Of a stretch of DNA of 56,282 nt, positions 17,855 through 29,139 are shown one piece after another (the first letter of the stretch is position 1; each line of letters begins with the position of its first letter). The stretch is from Candidatus Nanoarchaeia archaeon (GTDB lineage: Archaea; Nanobdellota; Nanobdellia; SCGC-AAA011-G17; GW2011-AR17). Position numbers and translations under genes: made by a program. The stretch is from NCBI GenBank assembly GCA_028706745.1, contig JAQTVM010000009.1, positions 1-56,282 on the forward strand, read 5' to 3'. Below the pieces are notes generated by a model. It saw only the letters and a list, made by a program, of their open reading frames with translations. It did no database searches and was not told the origin of the DNA.

Positions 17855-19327
17855 ATGGACCCTGAACAGCAGCTCATAAACGAGCGCCTTGCAAAGATAG
17901 ATGAGATGAGAAAGAACAAGATAAACCCTTATCCATACAGCTTTGACAAGAAGGATAACGCGGATGAACTGCAGGAAAAATTCAAGATTCTGAAGCCCGA
18001 GGAAAAAGCGTCCAAAACAGCGCAGACTGCAGGCAGGGTAATGAGCATCAGGAACATGGGCGCAATTGCTTTCATGCACATACAGGATTCAACAGGAAAA
18101 ATCCAGCTTTACTTTTCAAAAGAAATTCTGAAAGACAAGATGGACTCGCTAAGATACTTTGACATGGGCGACTTCATCGGCGCAAAAGGAAAGGTGTTCA
18201 GGACAAAAAGGGGAGAATTGTCAATAGAAGTGATTGAATTTGAAATGCTTTCAAAGGCAATCCGCCCCATGCCTGAGAAGTTCCACGGCATTGCAGACCC
18301 TGAAATCAAATACAGGAAGAGATACCTTGACTTGGCAACAGACCCTGAAGTCAAGAAGGTGTTTGTGCTAAGAAGCAAAATAGTTTCAGCTGTCAGGGAA
18401 TTCCTTGAATCAAAAGGATTTGCAGAGGTTGAAATACCGCTTTTGCAGCCAATCTACGGCGGAGGAAAGGCAAAGCCGTTCATGACAAAAATAAATGCCT
18501 GGGACATGAACATGTACCTGTCAATTTCCCCTGAATTGTATTTGAAAAGATGCATTGCAGGCGGCTTTGAGGGGGTTTACACAATCTGCAAGAATTTCAG
18601 GAACGAAGGCGTTGACAAAACCCATAACCCTGAATTCACTATGATGGAATGCTACTGGGCTTACAGGGATTACAATGACATGATGGTTCTAACTGAAGAG
18701 CTTTACGAGTTTGTATGCAAAAAAGTGCTTGGCACGACTGATGTCAAGTATGGCGACAAAACCCTTAACTTTAGGAAGCCGTGGCAGAGGATTTCTATGG
18801 TAGACGCAATCAAAAAATACTCAAACATCGATATAAGGGAAATGAAAGACAAGGAATTGCAGATGCTGATTCTTGACTACAAGATAAAATATGAAGGCTC
18901 TTACAACAGGGGCAGGGCAATTGAGGCAATATTTGACCAGCTTATTTCTGAAAAACTGATTCAGCCGACATTCATTACAGACCATCCAAAGGAATCAACC
19001 TGCCTTTGCAAGCAGAAGAGAGATGATGCAGAGCACATTGAGAGGTTTGAGCCTTATGCAATGGGATGGGAACTGGGAAATGCATATTCTGAATTAAACG
19101 ACCCGGTCGTGCAGAAGAAATTATTTGAAGAGCAGGCAGAAGCAGGCAGGGGAGGCGACGAGGAAGCGCATCCAATGGACAATGATTTCGTGACTGCAAT
19201 GGAGCACGGCATGCCTCCGATGGGAGGGCTTGGCTTGGGAATAGACAGGATGGCAATGCTTCTCACAGGAGCAGAGACAATCAGGGACGTGATTCTTTTT
19301 CCGACAATGAAGCCTGAGAAGAAGTAA
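17855..19327 (+). CDS. lysS: Lysyl-tRNA synthetase, class II
   Basis: The 490-aa enzyme charges tRNA-Lys. An OB-fold anticodon-binding domain comes first (about 55-150, with SIRNMGAIAFMHIQD), followed by the class II core: motif 2 FRNEGVDKTHNPEFTMMECY, and motif 3 GLGLGIDRMAMLLTG at the C terminus. Most archaea use the unrelated class I LysRS; the class II form is bacterial/eukaryotic in type and occurs in some DPANN and other archaea, so it was probably acquired. CTATATAAA (about 17823-17831) lies some 27 bp before the ATG, indicating leaderless transcription. Confidence 0.96.
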   Translation: MDPEQQLINERLAKIDEMRKNKINPYPYSFDKKDNADELQEKFKILKPEEKASKTAQTAGRVMSIRNMGAIAFMHIQDSTGKIQLYFSKEILKDKMDSLRYFDMGDFIGAKGKVFRTKRGELSIEVIEFEMLSKAIRPMPEKFHGIADPEIKYRKRYLDLATDPEVKKVFVLRSKIVSAVREFLESKGFAEVEIPLLQPIYGGGKAKPFMTKINAWDMNMYLSISPELYLKRCIAGGFEGVYTICKNFRNEGVDKTHNPEFTMMECYWAYRDYNDMMVLTEELYEFVCKKVLGTTDVKYGDKTLNFRKPWQRISMVDAIKKYSNIDIREMKDKELQMLILDYKIKYEGSYNRGRAIEAIFDQLISEKLIQPTFITDHPKESTCLCKQKRDDAEHIERFEPYAMGWELGNAYSELNDPVVQKKLFEEQAEAGRGGDEEAHPMDNDFVTAMEHGMPPMGGLGLGIDRMAMLLTGAETIRDVILFPTMKPEKK

Positions 19328-19362
19328 GCTTTATATATCTGCCGCTTATTCTCATCAGCAAT

Positions 19363-20115
19363 ATGAACAAGTTCCAAAAGCAGTATCTAAAAACAATAAA
19401 ACAGCATAAATCAGGGCATGTTTTAGATTTGAGCATAGCGTCTTTATATATGGCATCTGCAGGATATAGCTTGTACTCTGCGCCATATACATCTAAACCA
19501 TGGGTGCTTGCGGCGTGCGGAGCAGCTGCTGTTGGCTTGGGCTTATGGAATTTAATCAGCGGCGTAAAAAGCATTAAAAAGAAAAAAATACACGCAAAAG
19601 ATGTTAAAGAAGTAAATGCCGAAAAGTGGGTATACCCGCTTCAGCACGTGCGCGACATTTCAATAACAGACAAGAAAGGGCTGGAGGGAATACTTGAAAG
19701 AACAAGGGCAAATGAAAGCAAGGAATGGGCAACTTGCAGCAAAGCCAAAACATTGGATGATGCCGCGGATATATACAGCATTCTGGACTCTAAGCAGGCA
19801 GAAAATGAAGGATTAATAATAAAACGGAAAAAGCATTCAGTGACAACCAAGATTCTGCTCGCAGATGAACGAGGATTTAACGGACATTGGCATTTTCATC
19901 CAAGTGTCGGCGGGCACAATTATGCAATAAACCCTACAGACATAATCTGCGGCTTTAATGAATATCTTAACTTTATCACATTCAACATGCCTGACGGGCC
20001 TGAGATTATAGGCTATAACAGGCAATATGTGTATATTCCGAAAGACAAAACTAAAACAGAGCTTGCAAGGGCTTCTCAAGAACAGATTTTTGAATATCTT
20101 TCAAGATACCAGTAA
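19363..20115 (+). CDS. Membrane protein with a JAMM-like HxHP...D signature (paralogue 1)
   Basis: The 250-aa protein has two adjacent hydrophobic segments (about 23-42 and 47-67) and a soluble domain. Near the C terminus it reads HWHFHPSVGGHNYAINPTD: His177-x-His179-Pro and Asp193, which resembles the zinc-binding HxHP...SxxD of JAB1/MPN (JAMM) proteases, though with Asn for the Ser and a spacing about three residues longer. The following FITFNMPDGPEIIGY would fit the next JAMM strands. I could not place the upstream Glu with confidence. The gene at 21048 is a clear paralogue. CTTTATATAT about 28 bp before the ATG suggests a leaderless mRNA. Assignment to JAMM is inference. Confidence 0.6.
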   Translation: MNKFQKQYLKTIKQHKSGHVLDLSIASLYMASAGYSLYSAPYTSKPWVLAACGAAAVGLGLWNLISGVKSIKKKKIHAKDVKEVNAEKWVYPLQHVRDISITDKKGLEGILERTRANESKEWATCSKAKTLDDAADIYSILDSKQAENEGLIIKRKKHSVTTKILLADERGFNGHWHFHPSVGGHNYAINPTDIICGFNEYLNFITFNMPDGPEIIGYNRQYVYIPKDKTKTELARASQEQIFEYLSRYQ

Positions 20116-20170
20116 TATACTGCTCTAGGGTAAGCAAGGCTTATAAAGAGGCTCTTTCTGCACAGATTCT

Positions 20171-20233
20171 ATGAACGCAAGGCAATTTTGGTACCGGTTT
20201 GGAAGAATATTCAGCGGCAAAGGATTTATATAG
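20171..20233 (+). pseudogene. Truncated copy of the 5' end of the gene at 21048
   Basis: Starting with ATG at 20171, 18 codons (MNARQFWYRFGRIFSGKG) are identical in sequence to the start of the gene at 21048, and the DNA match runs about 54 bases with one difference. The reading frame then stops at TAG 20231. It has a TATA-like CTTATAAAG about 25 bp upstream. It is a remnant of a duplication or of an insertion that placed the 20270 gene here; a 20-aa peptide is also conceivable. Confidence 0.75.
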
Positions 20234-20269
20234 GGATTAAGTATTAATTATTTCTGAGGTGATTAAATT

Positions 20270-20959
20270 ATGAAAAGCAAATTTTTAATTTTAATGGCAG
20301 TTTTGGCAGTCCTGCTTGTTGCAACAGCATCAGCAGGAATTTTTGACAGGTTAATAAGCAGCAAGACAAAAGCTGCCGCAGCACAGGTAAATGTACCTGC
20401 ATCCGGAAGTGCAGCAACAAGCGGAGACTCAATCCCCCAGCCTTCAAGGGAAACTAGTACAGGCATACCGCCAACAAATCAAATTTACATGGGAAATGCA
20501 GGATATTTCATATCTTCAACATTGGGACATGCAATTATTGCAGTCTTTAACGGAAGCAGAGATACAAGTCCGCGATATGCTGTTTATGCGAGGTCATTCA
20601 ATGGTCCTGCAATTATAGGTGAAACAATCGGTGAAGGAACAGCAAGTGACGATACAAGACAGCAAACTGCCATCAAGGGCGTTTCATTCGGCGGCACAGG
20701 CATAATGGGCAGCTCAACAACAAACTGGGGAGTTGCCGGGCTTTCCGAGGATTATATTGGAGTTTACGGACAAACAAGTAACGCAAACCAATATAGCGGA
20801 TATTTTAGCGGCGGAAAAGGAGTTTTTTCAAACAAAGGATATTCCACGCATGATGCGACAAACACACAAGTAAGAGGGGTAACAGGCTCTTACAGAACTG
20901 CAGACGGCAAAACAGTAACAGTAACAAACGGCATCATAACAAATATCGCCCCTGCCTAA
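20270..20959 (+). CDS. Secreted protein with GIYG/GVYG-type repeat strands
   Basis: A signal peptide occupies residues 1-22 (MKSKFLILMAVLAVLLVATASA). After an Ala/Ser-rich linker the 229-aa product has short repeated beta segments (AVYARSFNGPAIIGET, GTGIMGSSTTNWGVAGLS, YIGVYGQTSNANQYSGYFSG) like those of phage tail-fibre or spore-surface proteins. The C terminus reads VRGVTGSYRTADGKTVTVTN. It is probably exported and surface-bound; function is unknown. GGATTTATATAG lies upstream and an excellent Shine-Dalgarno (GAGGTGA, 20255-20261) precedes the ATG. It sits between the gene remnant and the JAMM-like paralogue. Confidence 0.65.
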   Translation: MKSKFLILMAVLAVLLVATASAGIFDRLISSKTKAAAAQVNVPASGSAATSGDSIPQPSRETSTGIPPTNQIYMGNAGYFISSTLGHAIIAVFNGSRDTSPRYAVYARSFNGPAIIGETIGEGTASDDTRQQTAIKGVSFGGTGIMGSSTTNWGVAGLSEDYIGVYGQTSNANQYSGYFSGGKGVFSNKGYSTHDATNTQVRGVTGSYRTADGKTVTVTNGIITNIAPA

Positions 20960-20991
20960 ATTTAATTTTTTTCTTTATTTTTCTGTTTTCT
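20960..20991 (+). terminator. T-tract terminator
   Basis: Directly after the stop of the secreted protein runs TTTAATTTTTTTCTTTATTT and further T-rich DNA. Archaeal RNA polymerase terminates on such U-tracts without a hairpin. Confidence 0.6.
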
Positions 20992-21047
20992 TATACTGAT
21001 TGGCAACGTTTATAAACCATTCACGGATAATTGGCATTGAGGGCAAT

Positions 21048-21794
21048 ATGAACGCAAGGCAATTTTGGTACCGGTTTGGAAGAATCTTCAGCGGCAAAGG
21101 AGACTTGACTTATGCGGGTGCTGCTGCTTTCATGGGTTTTCATACTATTAAGACAGCGGCTGCAGGAGCCATATTTCCGCCGGCAATATTGGCTCAGGCT
21201 GCATTGACAGCTTATACAAGCTATGTTGCTTATCACGGGGTAAAAAGCAGGATAAGGCTAAGGGAAACAAGGAAAGAGCTTGACAATCATCCAAATGAGT
21301 ATTATTTTGCAGACAGCGAAGAGATTGTAATCAGCCACAAGGAAGGGCTTGAAATGCTTCTGGAAAAAACAGCTGAAAAAAAGTGGAAAGAATGGGGCAC
21401 TGTGCTTAACGCCCACGAAGAAGGAAATAAGGCTGTTATTCATAATATAGCGCAGATTGGAACAGCCGAGAAATTGGGCATAATAGTTGAAAAGCACATT
21501 CCCGGAATGATGTTCTGGAACAGGAATCTTGCAATGGACAGGGGATTTGACGGAATGCACCATTACCATCCGTGGGCAGGCTCAAGGAATTATTCAATAA
21601 ACACAAATGACCGGAGCCAGCCGGAAGGATGGATAAACCTGCTTACATTCAACACAGGCGGAAATCCGGAAATAATCGGCTATAACAACAGGTATACATA
21701 TATTCCAAAAGAGCGCTCAAACAGCTTTGATTCAAAGGCAGTGCTTGTGAAAGCAACACCCAAAGACATAATGGAATATCTTGGAAAATTCTAA
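21048..21794 (+). CDS. Membrane protein with a JAMM-like HxHP...D signature (paralogue 2)
   Basis: The product (248 aa from the ATG at 21048) shares its plan with the 19363 protein: hydrophobic stretches (about 22-60), a KEGLEMLLEKT segment (KKGLEGILERT in the paralogue) and a C-terminal HHYHPWAGSRNYSINTND. Here His172-x-His174-Pro and Asp188 keep the same spacing. An upstream TTG at 21000 could extend the frame, but a TATA box (TTTATAAA, 21009-21016) lies inside that extension, and GAGG just precedes the ATG, so 21048 is the better start. The first 18 codons are duplicated at 20171. Metal binding or peptidase activity is inferred from the motif only. Confidence 0.65.
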   Translation: MNARQFWYRFGRIFSGKGDLTYAGAAAFMGFHTIKTAAAGAIFPPAILAQAALTAYTSYVAYHGVKSRIRLRETRKELDNHPNEYYFADSEEIVISHKEGLEMLLEKTAEKKWKEWGTVLNAHEEGNKAVIHNIAQIGTAEKLGIIVEKHIPGMMFWNRNLAMDRGFDGMHHYHPWAGSRNYSINTNDRSQPEGWINLLTFNTGGNPEIIGYNNRYTYIPKERSNSFDSKAVLVKATPKDIMEYLGKF

Positions 21795-21860
21795 GTCTCT
21801 TTTCCAATAAACACATAATGGCTTATGCAATCCTTATTCAAACCAATTAAAGCAAAAATA

Positions 21861-22169
21861 TTAAAAATCATCCTGCGGCAGCAATTCAGCATACATTATG
21901 TTCTTTTTAGATGAAAAAAGCCAGCTGTCTTCAATGCCGTAAACCCCGAGCAGATACTTCTGCCCTTGCTTTATCTCATAAGGGGAAATCTTCCACTCCC
22001 AAAGAGACCAGGTGTTCTCAAAAACACCTTTGTCAGTCACAATCTCATTTTCTCTTACTTCAAGAACCTGCGCTTCAATTGATTCCCTTGAAAAGTGAGG
22101 CACTAAGGAGACAGCAGCGGCAGCCAGTCCGACAGCAGCAAGCACGTTCACAAGTTTCTTGATTTTCAT
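21861..22169 (-). CDS. Small membrane-anchored hypothetical protein
   Basis: The 102-aa protein has one N-terminal hydrophobic helix (about 5-24) and a compact beta-rich domain (VLEVRENEIVTDKGVFENTW, then QGQKYLLGVYGIE). The ending NIMYAELLPQDDF is acidic. It recalls small DUF1523-like proteins with an FENT motif, though I am not certain. It should sit at the outer face of the membrane. It is encoded alone on the minus strand and diverges from the transglutaminase-like gene. Confidence 0.6.
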   Translation of the reverse strand: MKIKKLVNVLAAVGLAAAAVSLVPHFSRESIEAQVLEVRENEIVTDKGVFENTWSLWEWKISPYEIKQGQKYLLGVYGIEDSWLFSSKKNIMYAELLPQDDF

Positions 22170-22282
22170 CAGCAGATATTATTCTTCAGGCATATTTAAG
22201 CTTTTCTTCAAGCTGCCTTTTTGCAGATAAACATAGATAAGCTGTATTCTCATCAAAAAGCATTATAAACAAGCAAAGTATT

Positions 22283-23905
22283 ATGTTTAGCATGAAATCA
22301 GGAGCAAAAACATCTGCAATTGCAGTCCTTATTATTTCATTAGTTCTTATTTCAGCATCATCTGCTTTTGCAGGCATTACAATCCCGAGAGAACTGCTGT
22401 TAAAAATGCAAATGCAGAAGCCTGCAATAACTCAGGAAATTGCCATTCCAATCGCGGCAGAATATAAATACATTGACGAATTTGCAATAGAAAAAGCCCT
22501 TGCAAGGGAAGACGAGCTAAAAACAGAAGAACCAGCTCCGGCAGTAATAATTCCCGGGGTAAAAATAAGCATATTCAAATCATTCTTGCGAAGGCATCTG
22601 GGCGCAAGAGTGCAAATTCCTCCAAGCGCAAGCCCTGCGTATCCCATTGAACTTTCAATTATAGACAAGACAAATCCAGCGTTTGCGTCTGTGGATATTG
22701 CAAAATATCAGAGGTTTCAGTCAGAAAACAGGGTGTTATTCAGCGAGATGAACTGGAAAAGCCCTGCAAGCTCGGCAAGCATAATTTATTCACAGCAAAA
22801 AATGGAAAGCCTTGCGCATTACATTGCGCTTCTTGAAACAGGGCAGGAATTCCCTCTTACTGCGCCGCCTGAAGGAACATTCCTCAATATCACAACCTCA
22901 GGGCACATAACAAGGCTTTACACTGAAGAAGAGGCGCTGCAGATGTATTTGCCCCATATTGCAATGTCGCTTTACATTGAAGTGAACCACCTTGTGCCGT
23001 GGAGCATATTGGGCTATAATGAATACCAAAGAAGTTTTTTGCTTGACGGAAGAAAATTCATAAATTATGATTCAGAACGCAACGGCTACCGGTTTTACAT
23101 TGATTACAAAAGCGGAGGAGGCTATCAGGGGGTTACAAACTGGAATCCTTTTGCAGTCTACCAATTCCTGCAGGACAATTCAATGATACAGCCTACGCAG
23201 CAGGATACGATTTATTCATTAACAGAGTGGATGAGGGCTAATCTTGTGCACGAGGCAGCAGCAAGCCAGTTTAGGAACAGGGAGATATACGGCTATCCAG
23301 GCTACTATCCTGTTGAGAAAATACTTAATCCTCCAGAAGGTGCAAGGCACTGGACTCAGGGCTGCTATGGCACAGCCAGCCTTTACAAGGCGCTGTTAAA
23401 CGCTGTAAATGTTCCTGTAAGCATTAACATGACACTCGGCGGGCACAAGGCGCCTTTGTTTGTCACCGCAAACCTTGCTCTGGGGCACGGCGACGATCCC
23501 TACTCAACATACAACAAAAAAGCGCCGCAGGAAGTGCCTGTAGAAAGAATATTCATGACAATTGACGAGTTTTATGAAATGAACCACGCTGCAGAAGATG
23601 ACAGGACGCATCCAAACAATGCAGATGTTGCAAGCTGGCTTAATGCAAGGAAGCACAGCAGTAATGCATATGAGTTTAAGGCATACAGCCTTCTTGAAAA
23701 GCGGGGATTTGATGCGTTATATCCACATATTGGTGCGCAAACACTGCAGTATTGGTGGACATCAGAGCATTATGCTCCTCTATATGACAATGATACGATA
23801 GAGGAAATGATTTCAAATATTGACGCAGAGATAACAAGAATCGGCGAAGGCAATTACACAGAAGGATACAGAAGAATCTCAAGAGCAATAGTTAGGGCGT
23901 CTTAA
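22283..23905 (+). CDS. Secreted transglutaminase-like protein
   Basis: The 540-aa product has a signal peptide (to about residue 30, SASSAFA) and a large extracytoplasmic part. Around 355-410 it shows a papain/transglutaminase-like arrangement: Cys361 in HWTQGCYGTASLYKALLNAV followed by VPVSI, then His388 (GGHKAP) and HGDD (402-405). The Cys-helix start and downstream His/Asp fit the transglutaminase-like triad, but the rest is not recognised. Possible roles are cell-wall peptide cleavage or crosslinking. ATTATAAAC (22262-22270) upstream fits a leaderless start at 22283 or at the second ATG (22292). It converges on gyrA. Confidence 0.6.
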   Translation: MFSMKSGAKTSAIAVLIISLVLISASSAFAGITIPRELLLKMQMQKPAITQEIAIPIAAEYKYIDEFAIEKALAREDELKTEEPAPAVIIPGVKISIFKSFLRRHLGARVQIPPSASPAYPIELSIIDKTNPAFASVDIAKYQRFQSENRVLFSEMNWKSPASSASIIYSQQKMESLAHYIALLETGQEFPLTAPPEGTFLNITTSGHITRLYTEEEALQMYLPHIAMSLYIEVNHLVPWSILGYNEYQRSFLLDGRKFINYDSERNGYRFYIDYKSGGGYQGVTNWNPFAVYQFLQDNSMIQPTQQDTIYSLTEWMRANLVHEAAASQFRNREIYGYPGYYPVEKILNPPEGARHWTQGCYGTASLYKALLNAVNVPVSINMTLGGHKAPLFVTANLALGHGDDPYSTYNKKAPQEVPVERIFMTIDEFYEMNHAAEDDRTHPNNADVASWLNARKHSSNAYEFKAYSLLEKRGFDALYPHIGAQTLQYWWTSEHYAPLYDNDTIEEMISNIDAEITRIGEGNYTEGYRRISRAIVRAS

Positions 23906-23907
23906 AA

Positions 23908-26325
23908 TCACTTTTTCTGGCTTACAATTCTTGCTATGGACTTAACCTTGTCCTCTTCCCTTAGCTTCATTATCCTCACGCCCTGCGTGTTTCTTCCAAC
24001 CTCAGAAATGTCAGATGCAGGCGTCCTTATCACAACCCCATTCTGCGTGACAGCCATTACTTCATCGTGGGGCATTACTGTCTTTATTCCAACCACTTTC
24101 CCGTTTCTGCCTGAAGTTTTTATATTGATAACTCCCTTTCCGCCTCTCTTGATTAGCCTGTATTCTGAAATAGGAGACCTTTTTCCATATCCGTTCTCAG
24201 TGACAGTCAATAAAGAAGCAATTTCCAATGCAACTTCCAATCCAATTACATAATCACTTTTTGAAAGCCTTACAGCGCGAACACCTGCAGCAGTTCTTCC
24301 CATTGCCCTTACATCCTGCTCATCAAATTTTACAGCAAGCCCTTCTGCAGTTCCCAATATTAACTTCAGCCTGCCCGGGGTTAATCTTACCTGCACTAAT
24401 TCATCTCCGGGCATTAACGTGATTGCAATAATCCCTGACTTTCTCTGGCTTGCAAAAGCCTCAACAGGGGTTTTCTTAATAAGCCCTTTCTTTGTAACCA
24501 TAATCAAATAATGCTGCTGTTCAATCTTCTTCAACGGTATCAGCGCATTTACTTTTTCCCCCTGCTCAACCTGCAGCAGATTGACAATCGCCTTTCCCAT
24601 TGAGTATCTTGAAACAGCGGGTATCTGATAGCCTTTCAGCCAGTAAACTTTTCCCTTGTTTGTAAAGCAGAGTATTGTGCTTAATGTGGAAGCGGTGAAT
24701 ATGTGTTCAACAGCATCCTCTTCCTTTGTTTCAGCCCCCACAATTCCGAACCCGCCTCTCTTCTGCTGTCTGTACTCTTCAATTGAAGTTCTTTTTATGT
24801 AACCTGCCTGTGAAACAGTCACAACAATATCCTCGTCGTGTATCAGGTCTTCTGATTCTATTTCCCCTGCCTCTTCAATAATGTCTGTTCTTCTTGCATC
24901 CCCATACTTGTCCCTTAATTCAATTACTTCCTGTTTTATTATGTCTAAAATCCTCTTTCCTGAAGCGATTATGTCTTTCAAGTCAGTGATTGTTTTCAAA
25001 AGCCCCTCGTGCTCTGCAAGCAATTTCCCCTGCTCAAGCCCTGTCAGTTTCTGCAGTTTCATGTCAAGAATTGCATTTGCCTGTATCTCGGTCAGGTTAA
25101 AGTTTTTCATCAAAGCAGCTCTTGCAATCTCGGCAGAATTAGATTTCTTGACCATCTGCACAACAGCGTCAATGTTTGTCAGGGCAATTCTCAATCCCTC
25201 GACAATATGCAGTCTTTCCTCCGCCTTTCTTAATTCAAATCTTGACCTTCTTAATATCACGTCTTTCCTGTGCTCAAGATAATGGAATATTATTTCCTTC
25301 AGAGGCATTACAACGGGCTGGTTGTTGTGCAGGGCAAGCATTATGATTCCAAAAGTTGTCTGCAGCATGCTTTTCTTGTAAAGTGTGTTTAAGACAACAT
25401 CGGGATTGACATCTTTTTTCAATTCAACAACAATCCTTATTCCATCCCTGTCTGACTCATCCCTTATGTCTGATATGCCTTCAATCTCCTTGCCATTAAC
25501 AAGGGAAGCAATGCCCTCAATCATTGTTGACTTGTTTACCATGTAAGGTATTTCAGTGAATACAATTCTCTGCCTGTCCTTCTTCTCCTCAAGATGGTGC
25601 TTTGCCCTGACTTTTATCTGCCCTTTTCCTGTCTTGTAAGCAGCCCTTATCCCTGCAGAGCCGCAGATAGTTCCGCCTGTCGGGAAATCAGGCCCTTTCA
25701 CAATATCAAACATCTCAATCTCAGGCACGTCAGGCTTGTCAATCAAAAGAAGCACGGCATCTGCAACTTCCGTAAGATTATGAGGCGGAATGTTTGTCGC
25801 CATTCCCACTGCAATTCCTGTTGAGCCGTTAATCAATAAATTCGGAAGCCTTGCAGGCATTACAACGGGCTCCTTCAATGTGCCGTCAAAGTTCGGGGAA
25901 AAGTCAACTGTCTCTTTTTCAATGTCTATAAGCATCTCGTCAGCAATCTTCGCCATTCTTGCTTCTGTGTATCTCATTGAAGCCGCGCTGTCCCCGTCAA
26001 CTGAGCCAAAATTTCCCTGCCCGTCAACCATGGGGTACCTTAATGAAAAAGGCTGCGCCATTCTTACGAGAGTGTCATAAACAGCAACATCACCGTGAGG
26101 ATGGTACTTGCCAAGGCAGTCTCCTACAATTCTTGCGCTTTTCTTGTAAGGCTTGCTGTGCTGGTTTCCCAGCTCGTGCATTGTGAATAATACTCTCCTG
26201 TGAACAGGCTTTAATCCGTCCCTTACATCAGGCAGGGCTCTTCCGACTATTACTGACATTGCATAATCTATGTAACTGTCCTGCATCTCCTGTTCAATCA
26301 GCCTTGGCTCAATTACTTCCGGCAT
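23908..26325 (-). CDS. gyrA: DNA gyrase subunit A
   Basis: The 805-aa protein is the DNA-cleaving subunit of gyrase. It opens with [20 protein letters not shown]; the catalytic Tyr119 lies in [11 protein letters not shown], and the winged-helix segment is [20 protein letters not shown]. The C-terminal beta-pinwheel has a GyrA box, QKRGGFG (521-527), which marks true gyrase rather than topo IV, and a second KRGGKG segment further on. At the quinolone site the Ser of GDSAVYD is Val80, with Asp84 kept. It lies 11 bp after gyrB in the same operon. Bacterial gyrase in an archaeon indicates ancient transfer. Confidence 0.97.
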   Translation of the reverse strand: MPEVIEPRLIEQEMQDSYIDYAMSVIVGRALPDVRDGLKPVHRRVLFTMHELGNQHSKPYKKSARIVGDCLGKYHPHGDVAVYDTLVRMAQPFSLRYPMVDGQGNFGSVDGDSAASMRYTEARMAKIADEMLIDIEKETVDFSPNFDGTLKEPVVMPARLPNLLINGSTGIAVGMATNIPPHNLTEVADAVLLLIDKPDVPEIEMFDIVKGPDFPTGGTICGSAGIRAAYKTGKGQIKVRAKHHLEEKKDRQRIVFTEIPYMVNKSTMIEGIASLVNGKEIEGISDIRDESDRDGIRIVVELKKDVNPDVVLNTLYKKSMLQTTFGIIMLALHNNQPVVMPLKEIIFHYLEHRKDVILRRSRFELRKAEERLHIVEGLRIALTNIDAVVQMVKKSNSAEIARAALMKNFNLTEIQANAILDMKLQKLTGLEQGKLLAEHEGLLKTITDLKDIIASGKRILDIIKQEVIELRDKYGDARRTDIIEEAGEIESEDLIHDEDIVVTVSQAGYIKRTSIEEYRQQKRGGFGIVGAETKEEDAVEHIFTASTLSTILCFTNKGKVYWLKGYQIPAVSRYSMGKAIVNLLQVEQGEKVNALIPLKKIEQQHYLIMVTKKGLIKKTPVEAFASQRKSGIIAITLMPGDELVQVRLTPGRLKLILGTAEGLAVKFDEQDVRAMGRTAAGVRAVRLSKSDYVIGLEVALEIASLLTVTENGYGKRSPISEYRLIKRGGKGVINIKTSGRNGKVVGIKTVMPHDEVMAVTQNGVVIRTPASDISEVGRNTQGVRIMKLREEDKVKSIARIVSQKK

Positions 26326-26336
26326 ATTAATTTTCC

Positions 26337-28298
<1,962 letters not shown>

Positions 28299-28433
28299 CT
28301 ACACAAAAAACAACTCATGGTTTATATACCTTTCTAAGCTGTAAAACCTCGTTTTTGGGCTTTATAGGGCTTATAAAGGCTGTTTAGAAAAACGTGAAAA
28401 AACCATTTATAAAGCCATTTTATTGCCCGGATT

Positions 28434-29036
28434 TTAGCTTAAAATGCCTGCTGCATACAGGGAATTTATAGTTACTTCCATTCCCTTTCTCCCTTCCAAA
28501 AGCCGCTGCTTTCTTCCGCCGCAGTCATAGGGAAAATTATCGTGCCTTGTGCACATTGCATCATAGAAATCAATTATGCTCAAAAGCCTTGCGTGCTTTT
28601 CAACATTTCTTTTGCTGATGCCTTTTTTCATTTTTGGAAATGAAGCAGGATAAGGTATTTTTTCAAACATATGATGCCTCAGGATTACTTCAGCTGCAAA
28701 CGGAAAATCGTTTTTTGCAAGCATGTATCCCTCAAAAGGATGCGCCTGCATTATTGAATAATCCTCCTCGTTAAATCCTGTTTTCTTGTCAAGCAGATTG
28801 ATTTCAATCGCCAGCTTTCCCAAATCGTGCAGAAGCCCTGCAATAAGCATATTCCGCGGATTGCATTCTGCATAAGCAGAAGCATCATAAGCCTTTACTC
28901 CAACCCTTACGCAATGGCTGTAAGTCTGCTTGTGATATGCTTTTATTTCCTCCAGGAATGCCAATAGCCGGGATTCCTCGTCACCGGCTATTCCTGCAAG
29001 GAAAATCCTATCCTCAAGCTCTTTTTCTGTTTGCAT
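28434..29036 (-). CDS. HD-domain phosphohydrolase
   Basis: The 200-aa protein is an HD-superfamily member. The metal ligands are visible: His in YSHCVRVG, the doublet in GLLHDLGK, then HPFEGY, HHMFEK and IIDFYDAM. The layout is close to HDIG/HD-GYP-like hydrolases, but the GYP loop is absent. The substrate could be a nucleotide or phosphorylated signal and cannot be told. The gene stands alone between gyrB and the HEPN/nucleotidyltransferase pair. Several TATA-like blocks (TTATAAAGG) lie between it and gyrB, mostly serving gyrB. Confidence 0.85.
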   Translation of the reverse strand: MQTEKELEDRIFLAGIAGDEESRLLAFLEEIKAYHKQTYSHCVRVGVKAYDASAYAECNPRNMLIAGLLHDLGKLAIEINLLDKKTGFNEEDYSIMQAHPFEGYMLAKNDFPFAAEVILRHHMFEKIPYPASFPKMKKGISKRNVEKHARLLSIIDFYDAMCTRHDNFPYDCGGRKQRLLEGRKGMEVTINSLYAAGILS

Positions 29037-29139
29037 AAGAAAATGTATTTCCTGCTGGTATTTAAGGATATGCCTGCATAGTTTTTTTATTCAGATAATG
29101 CCTTATTTTGGCATTAAGCATGCAAATTTCTCTATGCCA

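Noticed and set aside
21000-21047. TTG start for JAMM-like paralogue 2
   Set aside because: The TATA box lies within this stretch and the remnant at 20171 begins with the same MNARQF as the ATG at 21048.
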